Numbered from the stretch's first letter, positions 8,050 to 18,217 are shown. The stretch: 64,000 bases of DNA from Shewanella donghaensis (GCF_007567505.1 NZ_CP041783.1:1178001-1242000), one strand, 5' to 3'. Notes: a model not told the origin generated them from the letters alone. A program made the numbers and translations.

Positions 8050-11000
8050 ACTTAACCCAATTAGCGATTAAAAGGCCTGTGACCACCAGTATGTTCTTTT
8101 TAGCTATTCTGTTATTTGGTTTAGCTTCAAGCCGCTTACTGCCTTTGGAGATGTTTCCAGGTATCGATATTCCGCAAATACAGGTCAATGTTCCTTATAA
8201 AGGTTCGACGCCTGCCGAAGTTGAGCGTGATATTACCCGCGTATTAGAAGAGTCACTGGCCACAATGAGCGGCATTGAGGAGGTTCGCTCAAACTCTTCT
8301 CAAGATGGCGCTAACATTCAACTGAATATGAAGTGGGGTGAAGATGTTGCCACTAAAAGCTTAGAAGCTCGGGAAAAGATTGACTCAGTAAGGCATCTAT
8401 TACCTTTAGATGTCGAGCGAGTATTCATTCAGCAGTTTTCAACCGCTGATATGCCCGTATTAACGATACGCATCTCCAGCGAGCGTGAACTATCAAATGC
8501 CTTTGACTTGTTAGATAAACAACTTCGTAAGCCCCTTGAGCGTATTGAAGGGGTCTCAAAAGTTACTTTATATGGCGTAGATCAAAAGCAAATTGAAATA
8601 CGTTTAGATGCTGACAAACTTGCAGCATCTGGCATTAATCCTGCCCAGCTACAGCAGCGATTACAAAGGGAAAACTTTGTTGTTAGTGCTGGCACATTAA
8701 GAAATAACAACCAAGTTTTTCAAGTATCGCCAAAAGGAGAGTTTTTATCCCTTGAAGATATCAAAGCAGTAAAACTTAATACCACTACCATGTTGGGTGA
8801 TATTGCCTCGGTTAAGTTCACATTACCAGAAGCCTTCGAAGGTCGTCATTTAGACCAAAAGTTTGCTGTAGGCTTGGACGTATTTAAAGAGTCTGGCTCA
8901 AACCTAGTTGAAGTGTCAGAACGGGTATTAGCGGTTATAGAAAAAACAAAACAAGATAAGCAATTTCAAGGCATCAAACTGTTTGTAATGGAAGATCAGG
9001 CTTATGGGGTTAAGTCTTCACTGCAAGATTTATTATTTTCAGGGCTGTTAGGTGCACTGCTATCATTTGGCGTGCTGTATCTATTCTTGCGTAATTTAAA
9101 GATGACTTTAGTGGTGGTTTCATCTGTACCCATTTCAATTTGTATGACCTTAGCTGGGATGTATTTATTTGGCTATAGCCTCAATATTCTTTCCATGATG
9201 GGCTTATTATTAGCTGTCGGAATGCTGATTGATAACGCTGTTGTTGTTACTGAGAGCGTGCTCCAAGAAAAGCAAAAACTGAAAGATAATCCTGCCTTAG
9301 ACAATACCAATGCAAACGGTGCACTTTCACAAGATGCCAATGAAAAAGCGGTATTAACCGGTGTAACAAAAGTCGCACTGGCTGTTTTAGCCGGCACCCT
9401 AACCACTGCCATCGTATTTTTACCTAATATTGTTGGGGTAAAAGTTGAGTTAACGATTTTCCTCGAACATGTCGCCATTTCTATCTGTATTTCGTTAGCT
9501 GCCTCTTTATTAGTGGCTAAAACGCTGATCCCGTTAATGCTAACGAAATTTCACTTTGATATTGATACCCAACCTAAAGAGTCAAAACTACAGTTGTTTT
9601 ATCAACGCAGTTTAACTTGGGTATTATCTCACTCGAAAATATCAGGTGTTATTGCGGTCGTTATATTAGTATCAACCGCACTACCGCTAAGTTTAGTGCA
9701 GCAAGATCAATCCGACGGTGAAGGGAAAGACCGCCTCTATATCAATTATCAATTGGAAGGTCGCCATAATTTAAAAGTCACTGAAGCAATGATAAATCAA
9801 ATGGAAGACTATCTTTATGCCAATAAAGAAGCCTTTATGATTGATTCTGTTTATAGCTATTACTCTGCTGACAGCATTCAAACCACATTACTGCTTCAAA
9901 AAGATATCGAAACACCAATGGCTGATTTAAAAGAAACCATTCGTGAAGGATTCCCCAAATATGCTGCGGCGACACCGCAATTTGGTTGGGGTAATGAGAA
10001 TTCAGGTTTACGCGTAACCTTAACTGGTCGTTCAACATCTGAACTCATCACTCTAAGTGAGCAAGTATTACCCTTGTTAAGCAGTATCGAAGGGCTTGAA
10101 GATGTTCGTTCAGAGGTCAATGCTGCGCAACAAGAAGTCGTCATCAACATTGACCGTGAAATGGCCGCAAGATTAGATTTAAAGCTTAATGAAATAGCAT
10201 CTCACATATCGATGGCACTTCGTGGCACTCCACTGCGTTCATTCAGACATGATCCTAATGGTGAACTGCGTATTGAACTCGCCTACGATAAAAGCTGGCA
10301 GCGCTCATTAGAGCAACTGAAACAGTTACCGATTATTCGTAAAGGCGACCGCCTTTATAGTTTAGATAATCTAGCTGATATCAAAATTCAACCACGATTT
10401 GACACTATTCGCCATTACAATCGCCAAACAGCACTATCTATTGGGGCAAATGTTAACGATATTACCACTGAAGAAGCTCAAGAGCAGATTGAGAAAGTGA
10501 TGGCGAATGTGAATTTCCCCTATGGCTATGGCTATTCTTTACGTGGGGGATTCGAGCGCCAAGATGAAGAACAATCGGTCATGGCTGTGAATATGATATT
10601 GGCATTAATCATGATCTATATTGTCATGGCGGCGTTATTTGAATCACTGTTATTACCCACTGCGATTATCAGTTCTATTTTGTTCTCCATCACAGGTGTA
10701 TTTTGGGGATTATGGATTACAGCAACGCCTATGTCAGTCATGGCAATGATAGGGATCCTTATCCTAATGGGCATCGTAGTTAACAACGGGATTGTGCTGG
10801 TTGACCAAATCAATCAAAAAACACCCAAGTTAACCGATTTGTCTGAATCCATTTTAACCATCTGTATTACCCGTTTACGTCCAGTATTGATGACGGTTGC
10901 AACAACTGTATTAGGCTTAGTTCCATTAGCAATGGGCGATACCCAAATTGGCGGTGGTGGACCACCTTACTCGCCAATGGCTATTGCTATTATTGGTGGA

Positions 11001-11138
11001 CTCTCATTCTCGACTGTAACAAGTTTGTACCTAGTGCCACTGCTCTATCAAGCGCTTTATCGTATTCGATATCAATCTTCGATTAAATTAGGGATTGCTG
11101 ACAAACGCGCTAAAAAGCTGCTACCTTGGACTGTGTAA
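8046..11138 (+). CDS. RND efflux pump, HAE1 family, second permease
   Basis: A 1030-residue RND pump with standard architecture. TM4 has the proton-relay aspartate at D396 (GMLIDNAVVV), and the C-terminal TM10-12 region has NNGIVLVDQIN and the LRPVLMT motif. Its ATG overlaps the TGA of the first pump, so the two should be made in fixed ratio. The two pumps are clearly different sequences, as in MdtB/MdtC, not a recent duplication. A strong terminator follows 14 bp after the stop, closing the operon. Function is inferred from family only. Confidence 0.92.
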   Translation: MNLTQLAIKRPVTTSMFFLAILLFGLASSRLLPLEMFPGIDIPQIQVNVPYKGSTPAEVERDITRVLEESLATMSGIEEVRSNSSQDGANIQLNMKWGEDVATKSLEAREKIDSVRHLLPLDVERVFIQQFSTADMPVLTIRISSERELSNAFDLLDKQLRKPLERIEGVSKVTLYGVDQKQIEIRLDADKLAASGINPAQLQQRLQRENFVVSAGTLRNNNQVFQVSPKGEFLSLEDIKAVKLNTTTMLGDIASVKFTLPEAFEGRHLDQKFAVGLDVFKESGSNLVEVSERVLAVIEKTKQDKQFQGIKLFVMEDQAYGVKSSLQDLLFSGLLGALLSFGVLYLFLRNLKMTLVVVSSVPISICMTLAGMYLFGYSLNILSMMGLLLAVGMLIDNAVVVTESVLQEKQKLKDNPALDNTNANGALSQDANEKAVLTGVTKVALAVLAGTLTTAIVFLPNIVGVKVELTIFLEHVAISICISLAASLLVAKTLIPLMLTKFHFDIDTQPKESKLQLFYQRSLTWVLSHSKISGVIAVVILVSTALPLSLVQQDQSDGEGKDRLYINYQLEGRHNLKVTEAMINQMEDYLYANKEAFMIDSVYSYYSADSIQTTLLLQKDIETPMADLKETIREGFPKYAAATPQFGWGNENSGLRVTLTGRSTSELITLSEQVLPLLSSIEGLEDVRSEVNAAQQEVVINIDREMAARLDLKLNEIASHISMALRGTPLRSFRHDPNGELRIELAYDKSWQRSLEQLKQLPIIRKGDRLYSLDNLADIKIQPRFDTIRHYNRQTALSIGANVNDITTEEAQEQIEKVMANVNFPYGYGYSLRGGFERQDEEQSVMAVNMILALIMIYIVMAALFESLLLPTAIISSILFSITGVFWGLWITATPMSVMAMIGILILMGIVVNNGIVLVDQINQKTPKLTDLSESILTICITRLRPVLMTVATTVLGLVPLAMGDTQIGGGGPPYSPMAIAIIGGLSFSTVTSLYLVPLLYQALYRIRYQSSIKLGIADKRAKKLLPWTV

Positions 11139-11152
11139 TAAGGATGCTAACG

Positions 11153-11186
11153 ACCGAATCATTAACCTAATAATGATTCGGTTTTT
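11153..11186 (+). terminator. Rho-independent terminator of the RND operon
   Basis: A perfect 12-bp stem (ACCGAATCATTA / TAATGATTCGGT), six-base loop, then five T. It lies 14 bp after the stop of the second pump and before the next gene. Confidence 0.9.
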
Positions 11187-11203
11187 CACTACAGGAACCA
11201 AAA

Positions 11204-12064
11204 ATGAAGCACAAAATAAAAACAAGTTTACTAGCATTATCATTGATCACATCAAGTTCGTTTGCTGATGATGACCGCTTCAAAGATGTACAAATCACAT
11301 CGAATAAACTCTCTGACAGTGCTTATATGTTTGTCGGCTCTGGCGGTAATATTGGCGTATCGGCTGGCAGTGATGGTATTTTAATTATCGATGACCAGTT
11401 TGCCCCTCTTGCTAATAAAATCAGTCAGTCACTTAACAAAATCCAAACTGGCACTCCAAAGTACGTCATCAATACCCACTATCATGGCGATCACACTGGC
11501 GGCAATGCCCACTTTGGTGAACAAGGGATTATTTTTGCCCACGATAATGTGCTTAAAAGACTCAGTGCAGACAAAGACACGCCAAAATCTGCGCTACCTG
11601 TTATCACCTACTCTTCAGATATCTCTATCCATTTTAATAACGACACTCTCGTCGTTAAGCATCTTGGACCGGGTCATACTGACGGCGATAGTGTTGTTTT
11701 TTGGAAAAATGACAATATCGTTCATATGGGTGATTTGTTCTTTAAAGACCGCTTCCCCTATGTTGATTTAAACGGCGGTGGTTCGATAATGGGTTATCGC
11801 GACAATGTCGCTAAAGTATTGGGGTTAATTGATAATAAAACCCAGGTGATACCTGGCCATGGCGATTTAGCGAATAAAGAAGAATTACTGAAATTCAAAC
11901 ATATGCTAGATGAATCAATAAATTGGATGACAGAAAACATTGAAAAAGGTGAATCACTTGAGCAAATTCATGCCAAAGGTATGGATGACAAGTGGAAAGA
12001 TTGGGGCTGGAATTTCATTACTGAAAAGAAATGGATTGATACTTTGTATAAAGACCTTAAATAG
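11204..12064 (+). CDS. Secreted metallo-beta-lactamase-fold hydrolase
   Basis: A 286-residue protein with a Sec signal peptide ending SSSFA-DD (about residue 21), so periplasmic or exported. The zinc ligands of the fold are all present: H92, H94, D96 and H97 in NTHYHGDHTGG, H158 in GPGHTDGD, D177 in HMGDLFF and H219 in IPGHGD. The HxHxDH plus late H-D-H set, and GHTDGDSVVF, resemble B3-like or SoxH/lactonase-like members. True beta-lactamase activity cannot be claimed. It follows the RND operon but behind a terminator, so it has its own transcript or depends on read-through; only 17 bp separate the terminator from the ATG. A bidirectional terminator follows. Confidence 0.85.
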   Translation: MKHKIKTSLLALSLITSSSFADDDRFKDVQITSNKLSDSAYMFVGSGGNIGVSAGSDGILIIDDQFAPLANKISQSLNKIQTGTPKYVINTHYHGDHTGGNAHFGEQGIIFAHDNVLKRLSADKDTPKSALPVITYSSDISIHFNNDTLVVKHLGPGHTDGDSVVFWKNDNIVHMGDLFFKDRFPYVDLNGGGSIMGYRDNVAKVLGLIDNKTQVIPGHGDLANKEELLKFKHMLDESINWMTENIEKGESLEQIHAKGMDDKWKDWGWNFITEKKWIDTLYKDLK

Positions 12065-12103
12065 TCATCACCAATAAAGCCTATAAATTAGAATGATAAA
12101 CAT

Positions 12104-12132
12104 AAAAAAGCGCCTATATAGGCGCTTTTTTT
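12104..12132. terminator. Bidirectional terminator between hydrolase and ycaR
   Basis: GCGCC / GGCGC stem around TATATA, flanked by six A on one side and seven T on the other. It can serve the plus-strand hydrolase gene and the minus-strand ycaR-lpxK-msbA-comEC group. Confidence 0.88.
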
Positions 12133-12164
12133 ATCTTTTAAATTTTTATCATTTAAAATAAAGC

Positions 12165-12338
12165 TTAAGACTCGATTGGCTCGGCTCTATTTTCAAGTAA
12201 AACAGGAATACCTTCAGTAATTGGGTAAGCTAATTTATCTGCTTTACAAATCAACTTATCGGCTTCTTTGTCAAATTCTAATGTTCCCTTACAAACAGGA
12301 CAAGCCACAATCTCAAGTAATTTTTTATCGAACGCCAT
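12165..12338 (-). CDS. ycaR: Trm112-family small zinc protein YcaR
   Basis: A 57-residue protein (start [18 protein letters not shown], end ENRAEPIES). It has the Trm112/YcaR pattern: CPVC near residues 13-16, a third cysteine at 31 (LICK), and the family ending [13 protein letters not shown]. The start is set by AGGAA six bases upstream of the ATG. The first 14 bp overlap the 3' end of lpxK, as expected of a coupled operon; in E. coli ycaR also sits next to lpxK. The exact role of bacterial Trm112 proteins is not well known. Last gene before the terminator; kdsB, which often follows, is absent here. Confidence 0.9.
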   Translation of the reverse strand: MAFDKKLLEIVACPVCKGTLEFDKEADKLICKADKLAYPITEGIPVLLENRAEPIES

Positions 12339-13332
12339 GGAGGTTTCCTTGTTTATCTTTAATGACTTGGTTAAGTCTATTCAAAAAAGCTGTATCAAAA
12401 TCTGTATTAAGCTTCGCATTTACAGGTAAATACCACCAGTTATCTTGTGCAAAATCGCGACATTTAACCGCATCTTTCTCAGTCATGATTAATGGATACT
12501 GCTGTGAAAGCCGTTTTAGTTCACTTTCGTCAAATGCTTGATGGTCTTCAAATGCTTTTGACTCCATCAATGTATAGCCCTGTAACACTAAACTATCAAA
12601 AAAACGTTGTGGATTACCAATACCCGCCATTGCAATTGCAGGCTGTGATTGCCACTCAATATTCAAATCAGGATTGACGGGTTTAAGCGTTGAAGCAAGT
12701 AAACTCATTGCGACTTCAGAGCCTTGAACTTCACCGCCGTTGTTTAAAACCCAATCTATGCTATTTAATCGCCATAAACCTTCACGCAAAGGCCCTGCTG
12801 GGATTAAACATTGATTACCGTACCTTCGCAGGCCATCAAGGATGTTTATCTCTATATCCCGGGCTAACGCGTAATGCTGCAAGCCATCATCACTGATAAT
12901 AATGTCAACATTAAATTCAGCGAGTAAATGTCTCGCAGCATCAATTCGTTTAGCACCAACAACCATAGGAACTTGTGTACGAGCAACAATCATTGCTGGC
13001 TCATCACCCACTTCAGCCGCTTTATCTGTTGCTATGACAGTTTTAACACCATCAATGCTAACACCATAACCGCGGCTAATAACCCCTGGTTTAAAGCCTT
13101 GATCTCGAAGTAAATTGATCAAATAAATAACCGTTGGGGTTTTACCACTGCCACCAGCAGTGATATTACCCACAATGACGACAGGAACATCAATCACTTC
13201 AGCCTGTTTAATGCCGAATTTGAAAGCCCAACGTCGTAAGCTTGAAATAAACCAAAACAACAAACTCAGTGGTAGTAAAAACCACTTAGCTGGATGTGAG
13301 CCATACCAAACTTTATTGACTAACGCCTGCAT
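12325..13332 (-). CDS. lpxK: Tetraacyldisaccharide 4'-kinase LpxK
   Basis: A 335-residue kinase of the inner membrane that phosphorylates the 4' position of the lipid A disaccharide precursor, forming lipid IVA. An N-terminal membrane-associated helix (about 17-31) precedes the P-loop AGGSGKTP near residues 59-66. ISRGYG, VGDEPAM and the [10 protein letters not shown] catalytic segment are typical. Length matches the E. coli enzyme (328). It begins directly after msbA with no spacer and overlaps ycaR at the other end, giving an LPS export and maturation operon. Confidence 0.95.
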   Translation of the reverse strand: MQALVNKVWYGSHPAKWFLLPLSLLFWFISSLRRWAFKFGIKQAEVIDVPVVIVGNITAGGSGKTPTVIYLINLLRDQGFKPGVISRGYGVSIDGVKTVIATDKAAEVGDEPAMIVARTQVPMVVGAKRIDAARHLLAEFNVDIIISDDGLQHYALARDIEINILDGLRRYGNQCLIPAGPLREGLWRLNSIDWVLNNGGEVQGSEVAMSLLASTLKPVNPDLNIEWQSQPAIAMAGIGNPQRFFDSLVLQGYTLMESKAFEDHQAFDESELKRLSQQYPLIMTEKDAVKCRDFAQDNWWYLPVNAKLNTDFDTAFLNRLNQVIKDKQGNLHGVR

Positions 13333-15132
13333 TTAATTACCAAATTGCATTTTGTAGAGGTTGGCATAAATGCCTTCTTGCGCGACTAAGTCTGTATGAT
13401 TTCCACGTTCGACAATTTTACCTTGATCAACCACTAAAATTTCATCTGCACTTTCAATGGTTGATAAACGGTGCGCAATAACAATCGAAGTACGATTATG
13501 ACGTAAATTATCTAAGCCTTTTTGAATGGCTTTCTCTGATTCTGTATCCAATGCCGATGTAGCTTCATCTAAAATGAGTACTGGAGCATCACGTAACATC
13601 GCACGAGCAATGGCAATACGTTGACGTTGTCCTCCAGAAAGTAACACCCCATTCTCCCCCACCTGAGTATCTAAACCTTCAGGTAATGTCTCAATGAACT
13701 CCATTGCATAAGCAAGTGTGGCAGCTTGTTCAATTTGTTCACGAGTCGCTTCACCTGGATATGCATAAGCAATGTTATTGGCGATAGTGTCGTTAAATAA
13801 GGTCACTTGTTGTGAAACCAGCGCGACTTGATTACGTAGTGATTTCAATTTGTAATCATAAATACTGACATCATCTAAGGTGATATCCCCTTCTGAAACG
13901 CCAGTATAAAAACGTGTAATCAAACTCGCGATTGTCGATTTACCAGAACCACTACGACCGACAAGAGCAATAGTTTTACCTTGTTTTACTTCAAAATCGA
14001 TATTGGCTAATGCTGATCTTTCTTGCTCAGGATAACTAAACGTCACGTTGTTAAACTTCAAGTTACCTTTAACACGTTTCGTTTCAAATTGACCTTCATC
14101 TGATTCAGGCGCCGTATCTAACAATGCAAAAACAGTGGTACAAGCAGCGATACCACGTTGGAATTCAGCATTGACGCGGGTCAAATTTTTGATTGGTTGA
14201 AGCATTGCTATCATGGCACCTAAAATCGCAGCAAATGTTCCTGCGGTTAAATCGGCTTTTAAGCTTGGGAAAGTCGCAGCATACAGTACAAAAGCTAGAG
14301 CAAATGAACCAATGACCATGATTAATGGTTGGCTAATTGCTTGGGCTACAGCCAGCTTCATATTTTGATGACGATTGGTGTCATTCACTTTAAAGAAACG
14401 CTCAACCTCAGTTTTTTGACCACCAAAGGCTAATACGTTTTTATGCCCTTTGATCATTTGCTCTGTTGTTGCTGTTACGCCGCCCATAGCTGATTGAATT
14501 TGTTTTGACACTTTTCTGAAACGTTTACTCACAACACTAATCACAATACCCATTAGCGGACCAATGACGAGAATGCATAGCGACAGTTTCCATGAGTAAT
14601 AGAACATGATTGCTAACATACCCACCACAGTGATTGAATCACGTACGATGGATATTAATGCACTACCTGATGCCCTAGCGATTTGTTCAGTATCAAACGT
14701 CACTCTTGAAATGAGATTACCGCTGTTTTCACGGTCAATGTAGCTAACAGGCAGGCGAAGATAATGCTCAAATACTTGTTGACGCATATCCATGATCAAT
14801 CGTGAACTCATGTATGAAACACAATACGTCGAAACGAAGTTAGCAAGGCCACGTAGGGTAAACATGCCAATCACCACTAATGGCGCCATAACCATAATGT
14901 CGTTGTTGGCATTGAAACCACCATGTGTGGGTACTTCAACCCCTCCGACGACAGATGGTGCCTGGCTAAAACCTTCATCAATAAACGGTTTAATGAAGGC
15001 AATAAACGCAGCATCAACTAGGCCGTAGGTTAATAAGGCCATTACCGCTAACAGGAACATCCCTTTCATCGGGACAAGATAAGTTACGAGACGTTTGAAT
15101 ACGCTCGACATTTCATTATTAGTTGTTGTCAT
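13333..15132 (-). CDS. msbA: Lipid A export ABC transporter MsbA
   Basis: A 599-residue half-transporter that flips lipid A-core across the inner membrane. Six membrane helices occupy about residues 1-330. The ATPase domain has Walker A GRSGSGKST near 391-399, signature LSGGQRQRIAIARAML near 494, Walker B VLILDEATSALD and a following IVIAHR switch. E. coli MsbA is 582 residues. It directly abuts lpxK and lies 40 bp after comEC, the same order as in E. coli (ycaI-msbA-lpxK). Confidence 0.95.
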   Translation of the reverse strand: MTTTNNEMSSVFKRLVTYLVPMKGMFLLAVMALLTYGLVDAAFIAFIKPFIDEGFSQAPSVVGGVEVPTHGGFNANNDIMVMAPLVVIGMFTLRGLANFVSTYCVSYMSSRLIMDMRQQVFEHYLRLPVSYIDRENSGNLISRVTFDTEQIARASGSALISIVRDSITVVGMLAIMFYYSWKLSLCILVIGPLMGIVISVVSKRFRKVSKQIQSAMGGVTATTEQMIKGHKNVLAFGGQKTEVERFFKVNDTNRHQNMKLAVAQAISQPLIMVIGSFALAFVLYAATFPSLKADLTAGTFAAILGAMIAMLQPIKNLTRVNAEFQRGIAACTTVFALLDTAPESDEGQFETKRVKGNLKFNNVTFSYPEQERSALANIDFEVKQGKTIALVGRSGSGKSTIASLITRFYTGVSEGDITLDDVSIYDYKLKSLRNQVALVSQQVTLFNDTIANNIAYAYPGEATREQIEQAATLAYAMEFIETLPEGLDTQVGENGVLLSGGQRQRIAIARAMLRDAPVLILDEATSALDTESEKAIQKGLDNLRHNRTSIVIAHRLSTIESADEILVVDQGKIVERGNHTDLVAQEGIYANLYKMQFGN

Positions 15133-15172
15133 TGATTACACTAGCACTTGAATAGCAAACAAAGGCAATATT

Positions 15173-17629
15173 CTACTCTGCTTTAACTTTCTCACCAAAT
15201 CTAAACAATGCGTTATACCAAAATGGCGCAATATCTGTACGATATAACCGAATTTGATAACCTGCCTGTGTAAAATCTATACTTATTTGCCCAGATTGAC
15301 CGCTGACAAGTGTTTTAACTCCTCGTTGTTGATAGCGTTGAAGAACATCATTTTTGGGAAAACCATATTGGTTTGCAAATCCCGCAGTGAAAATAGCCAC
15401 TTCAGGATTAACAGTCTCAATAAATAATACTGATGAAGAAGTGCGGCTACCATGGTGTGGTACCAGTAAAATATCTGCATCCATTATCTCACCCGTGTTA
15501 ACCAAGTATTGTTCTGTTTTCTTTTCGATATCACCAGCCAGTAAAACGCGATTAACGCCATCATTGATGTAAGCAATACAAGACTGATTGTTGTCACTTG
15601 TTGCTAATGGATTACTGGTAATACTAATATTAAGGTTCATCCAATTAAACTGACCAGTATCACATTCAATACTGTCCACTCCTTGTTGATTAAACTCAGG
15701 TAAATTACTCACAAGAGTCACGTCATCAAACTGCGCCAAAATAGCATTTACCCCACCAGAGTGATCATTGTCATCATGGCTGATCATTAAATAATCGAGA
15801 TCTGTCACACCTTTAGCGATTAACGTAGGAATAATAACCCTCTGGGCATAACTAAAACTGTCACCGTAAGCTGCGCCAGTGTCATACAACACACCTCGAT
15901 GACCTTGCTGCAGTAACACCGCCATTCCCTGACCCACATCAAGTATATGCATCTTCCAGGCAGCCTGCTTAGTTGAGGTGGTATCAACGTTAAATAAAGA
16001 TAGAAGTTGCAGCATAAGGGGGAGACATAATATTGCGAAGCACACTCGCCAATGGTTATTAACAGCCCATTTAATGAGGAATATCCCCATAATAAACATC
16101 AATAGACCAAGGGTAAACTCGTCTGAAATGTGGAACTGATTAAATGGTAATTCGCTGCTAGATGAGAGCAGTGCTTGAAAAGGATCTAAACTGAGATCAG
16201 TTAATCTCAACATGGTTGTTGTGATGGGCAGACTAATGATCTGAGGAATAGGCAAAAGTAAAATACCAATCACGAGGGTACAAATGCACAAAGGGATAAC
16301 AACAATGCTGAACCAAGGCACCATTAAAAAATTAATCCATATACTGTGGATAGAGATAGTGCCAAACAACAATGCCTGAATAACCCCAAGTGCCAGAAAC
16401 AATCGCCATTGTATCGCCCAAAAGTTCTTCAATAATATTGATATATGTTCAGCAAACCGCATTATTTTTACAGATAAGAACTGCGCTAAAGAAAAGCTAT
16501 TTTCACTATTCGATTTGTTGTCATGATCGGACTTATCAGCAGCTACAACTTGGTTAACATCATTGTTTTTTTTCGCGTCATTTGTTTGTTTAGAGTCAAA
16601 GCCAACATAGTCAATCGTAAACAGGATGATCGACAGTGCGCTAAAACTCAGCCAAAAACCTGCACTTAAACTGGCAAATGGGTCAATAATAACTACCGCG
16701 AATAGTGCCCATATCAACCTCTGCCAAGTAGAAGCATGTTGCTTAAACAGAGTTAAAAGCACGATCATCATCAACATCACTAGCGCCCGCTGCGTTGAAA
16801 TAGCCAACCCTGCAAGGTATCCATAAGACATAGCAACAGTTGCAGCCAATATCACCGCCACAACAAGATTTCTTCTATTTGAAACAGGGAAAAAATTCAA
16901 TAATATCAGTCGAGAAAACCACCAGAACAGGCCAAAGACTACGGACAAATGCAAACCTGATATTGCCACTAAATGACCCGTACCAGTTTGCCTTAATGTT
17001 TGCCATTGCATTGATGTTATGCCGCTTTTATCGCCAAACAGTAATGCACGAATAATGGCATAGTGTCTTGAAAGCATTAATATAGGAGTAACCTTATCAA
17101 TGACCGTTTGCCTTATTGTCTTATCATATTCAATCAGTTGTGAACTTTTAACACTCCCCTTACCTACAATATGTTGACTAAGAAAGTATTTTTGTTGATT
17201 AAAGCCCCCTTGATTTATCGGACTGGTAATGGGCTTCATTCTAGCTGTAAATTGCCATATTTGACCCACTTTCACTTCAGGCGGCTTTTGCCAATTAAGC
17301 CTATAATAGCGAGTGTAAATAGACTGTTGCTCAGAAAGCAAACGAACATTAAAACTTATCCAGTCGCTGTTTTTGCTAACTAGTGATACTATCTGTGCCT
17401 TAAATTGAATTGTGACTGGAATTTCAGATTCTTGCTTAGAGAATAATGAATAAAAACAGAGAGAAATCCATAATACCCCATAAAGAACGCCACTGATAAA
17501 TGGCCACTTCTTTAAGGTAAATAATCCAATCACAACCAATAACGCCACTATCCACAATGGAAGTAAACTTGGCAACAAATTGCTAACAAGGATACTGGCG
17601 CAGAATCCATATATAAATCGATTTATCAT
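15173..17629 (-). CDS. comEC: DNA internalisation protein ComEC/Rec2
   Basis: An 818-residue polytopic membrane protein. An N-terminal hydrophobic pair is followed by a periplasmic OB-like region (DUF4131), the Competence membrane domain (HLVAISGLHLSVVFG in the middle) and a C-terminal metallo-beta-lactamase-like domain from about 540 (ILDVGQGMAVLL, SHDDNDHSGG near 611, LLVPHHGS). It forms the inner-membrane channel for single-stranded DNA in natural transformation. A polar stretch rich in N, D, S and K (about 350-385) interrupts the membrane domain. No clear ribosome site precedes the ATG, and the divergent neighbour starts only 28 bp away. First gene of the comEC-msbA-lpxK-ycaR group. Confidence 0.93.
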   Translation of the reverse strand: MINRFIYGFCASILVSNLLPSLLPLWIVALLVVIGLFTLKKWPFISGVLYGVLWISLCFYSLFSKQESEIPVTIQFKAQIVSLVSKNSDWISFNVRLLSEQQSIYTRYYRLNWQKPPEVKVGQIWQFTARMKPITSPINQGGFNQQKYFLSQHIVGKGSVKSSQLIEYDKTIRQTVIDKVTPILMLSRHYAIIRALLFGDKSGITSMQWQTLRQTGTGHLVAISGLHLSVVFGLFWWFSRLILLNFFPVSNRRNLVVAVILAATVAMSYGYLAGLAISTQRALVMLMMIVLLTLFKQHASTWQRLIWALFAVVIIDPFASLSAGFWLSFSALSIILFTIDYVGFDSKQTNDAKKNNDVNQVVAADKSDHDNKSNSENSFSLAQFLSVKIMRFAEHISILLKNFWAIQWRLFLALGVIQALLFGTISIHSIWINFLMVPWFSIVVIPLCICTLVIGILLLPIPQIISLPITTTMLRLTDLSLDPFQALLSSSSELPFNQFHISDEFTLGLLMFIMGIFLIKWAVNNHWRVCFAILCLPLMLQLLSLFNVDTTSTKQAAWKMHILDVGQGMAVLLQQGHRGVLYDTGAAYGDSFSYAQRVIIPTLIAKGVTDLDYLMISHDDNDHSGGVNAILAQFDDVTLVSNLPEFNQQGVDSIECDTGQFNWMNLNISITSNPLATSDNNQSCIAYINDGVNRVLLAGDIEKKTEQYLVNTGEIMDADILLVPHHGSRTSSSVLFIETVNPEVAIFTAGFANQYGFPKNDVLQRYQQRGVKTLVSGQSGQISIDFTQAGYQIRLYRTDIAPFWYNALFRFGEKVKAE

Positions 17630-17657
17630 TGATTAATTAAAGACAGTAATCGCATAT

Positions 17658-18161
17658 ATGCCAAAAAAATTATTAGAAAGATTTATGCCGAAGCCTGAAA
17701 CTTTACGTAACCACAAGTATTTACGTATTTTTGGAAGCTTGTTGGATAAGCCTAATTTGTGGAGTTTAAATAGAAAGTCGGCACCTGGTGCATTTGCCGT
17801 TGGACTATTTGTCGCTTGGCTACCAGTCCCTTTTCAAATGTTTTTTGCTGCAGGATTGGCGATATTCTTTAATGTTAATATCCCTCTTTCCGTTGCTTTA
17901 GTTTGGTTGACAAACCCCATCACCATGCCGTTTATGTTTTACGCGGCTTATATTCTTGGGTCAAAAATTCTAGGGCAAGAAACGACTGAATTTGTATTCG
18001 AAGCAAGTTGGCAGTGGGTAGAAAGCTCAATTGGCACTATTGGGCCGCCTTTTCTATTAGGTTGTATTGTCCTTGGGCTTATTTTTGCCCTAGTCGGATA
18101 TTTTGTGATTAATAGCCTCTGGAAATATTCGATTTTATTTAAATGGAATAAAAGAAACTAG
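17658..18161 (+). CDS. DUF2062 inner-membrane protein
   Basis: A 167-residue protein. The basic start (MPKKLLERFMPKPETLR, HKYLRIFGSLL) is the usual beginning of DUF2062 proteins and supports the ATG at 17658. Three to four hydrophobic segments follow, with the family motif FAVGLFVAWLPVPFQM and the VALVWLTNPITMPFMFY stretch. The function of the family is unknown. It diverges from comEC across a 28-bp gap and ends before a strong terminator, so it is monocistronic. Confidence 0.88.
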   Translation: MPKKLLERFMPKPETLRNHKYLRIFGSLLDKPNLWSLNRKSAPGAFAVGLFVAWLPVPFQMFFAAGLAIFFNVNIPLSVALVWLTNPITMPFMFYAAYILGSKILGQETTEFVFEASWQWVESSIGTIGPPFLLGCIVLGLIFALVGYFVINSLWKYSILFKWNKRN

Positions 18162-18191
18162 TCTTCTAATAAGGCGTTAAAAATAATAATG

Positions 18192-18217
18192 AAAAGTCAG
18201 CTAAACGCTGACTTTTT
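18192..18217 (+). terminator. Rho-independent terminator after the DUF2062 gene
   Basis: AAAAGTCAGC / GCTGACTTTT stem, five-base loop, run of six T. The preceding A-run also lets it serve the minus-strand gene ending at 18254. Confidence 0.88.
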
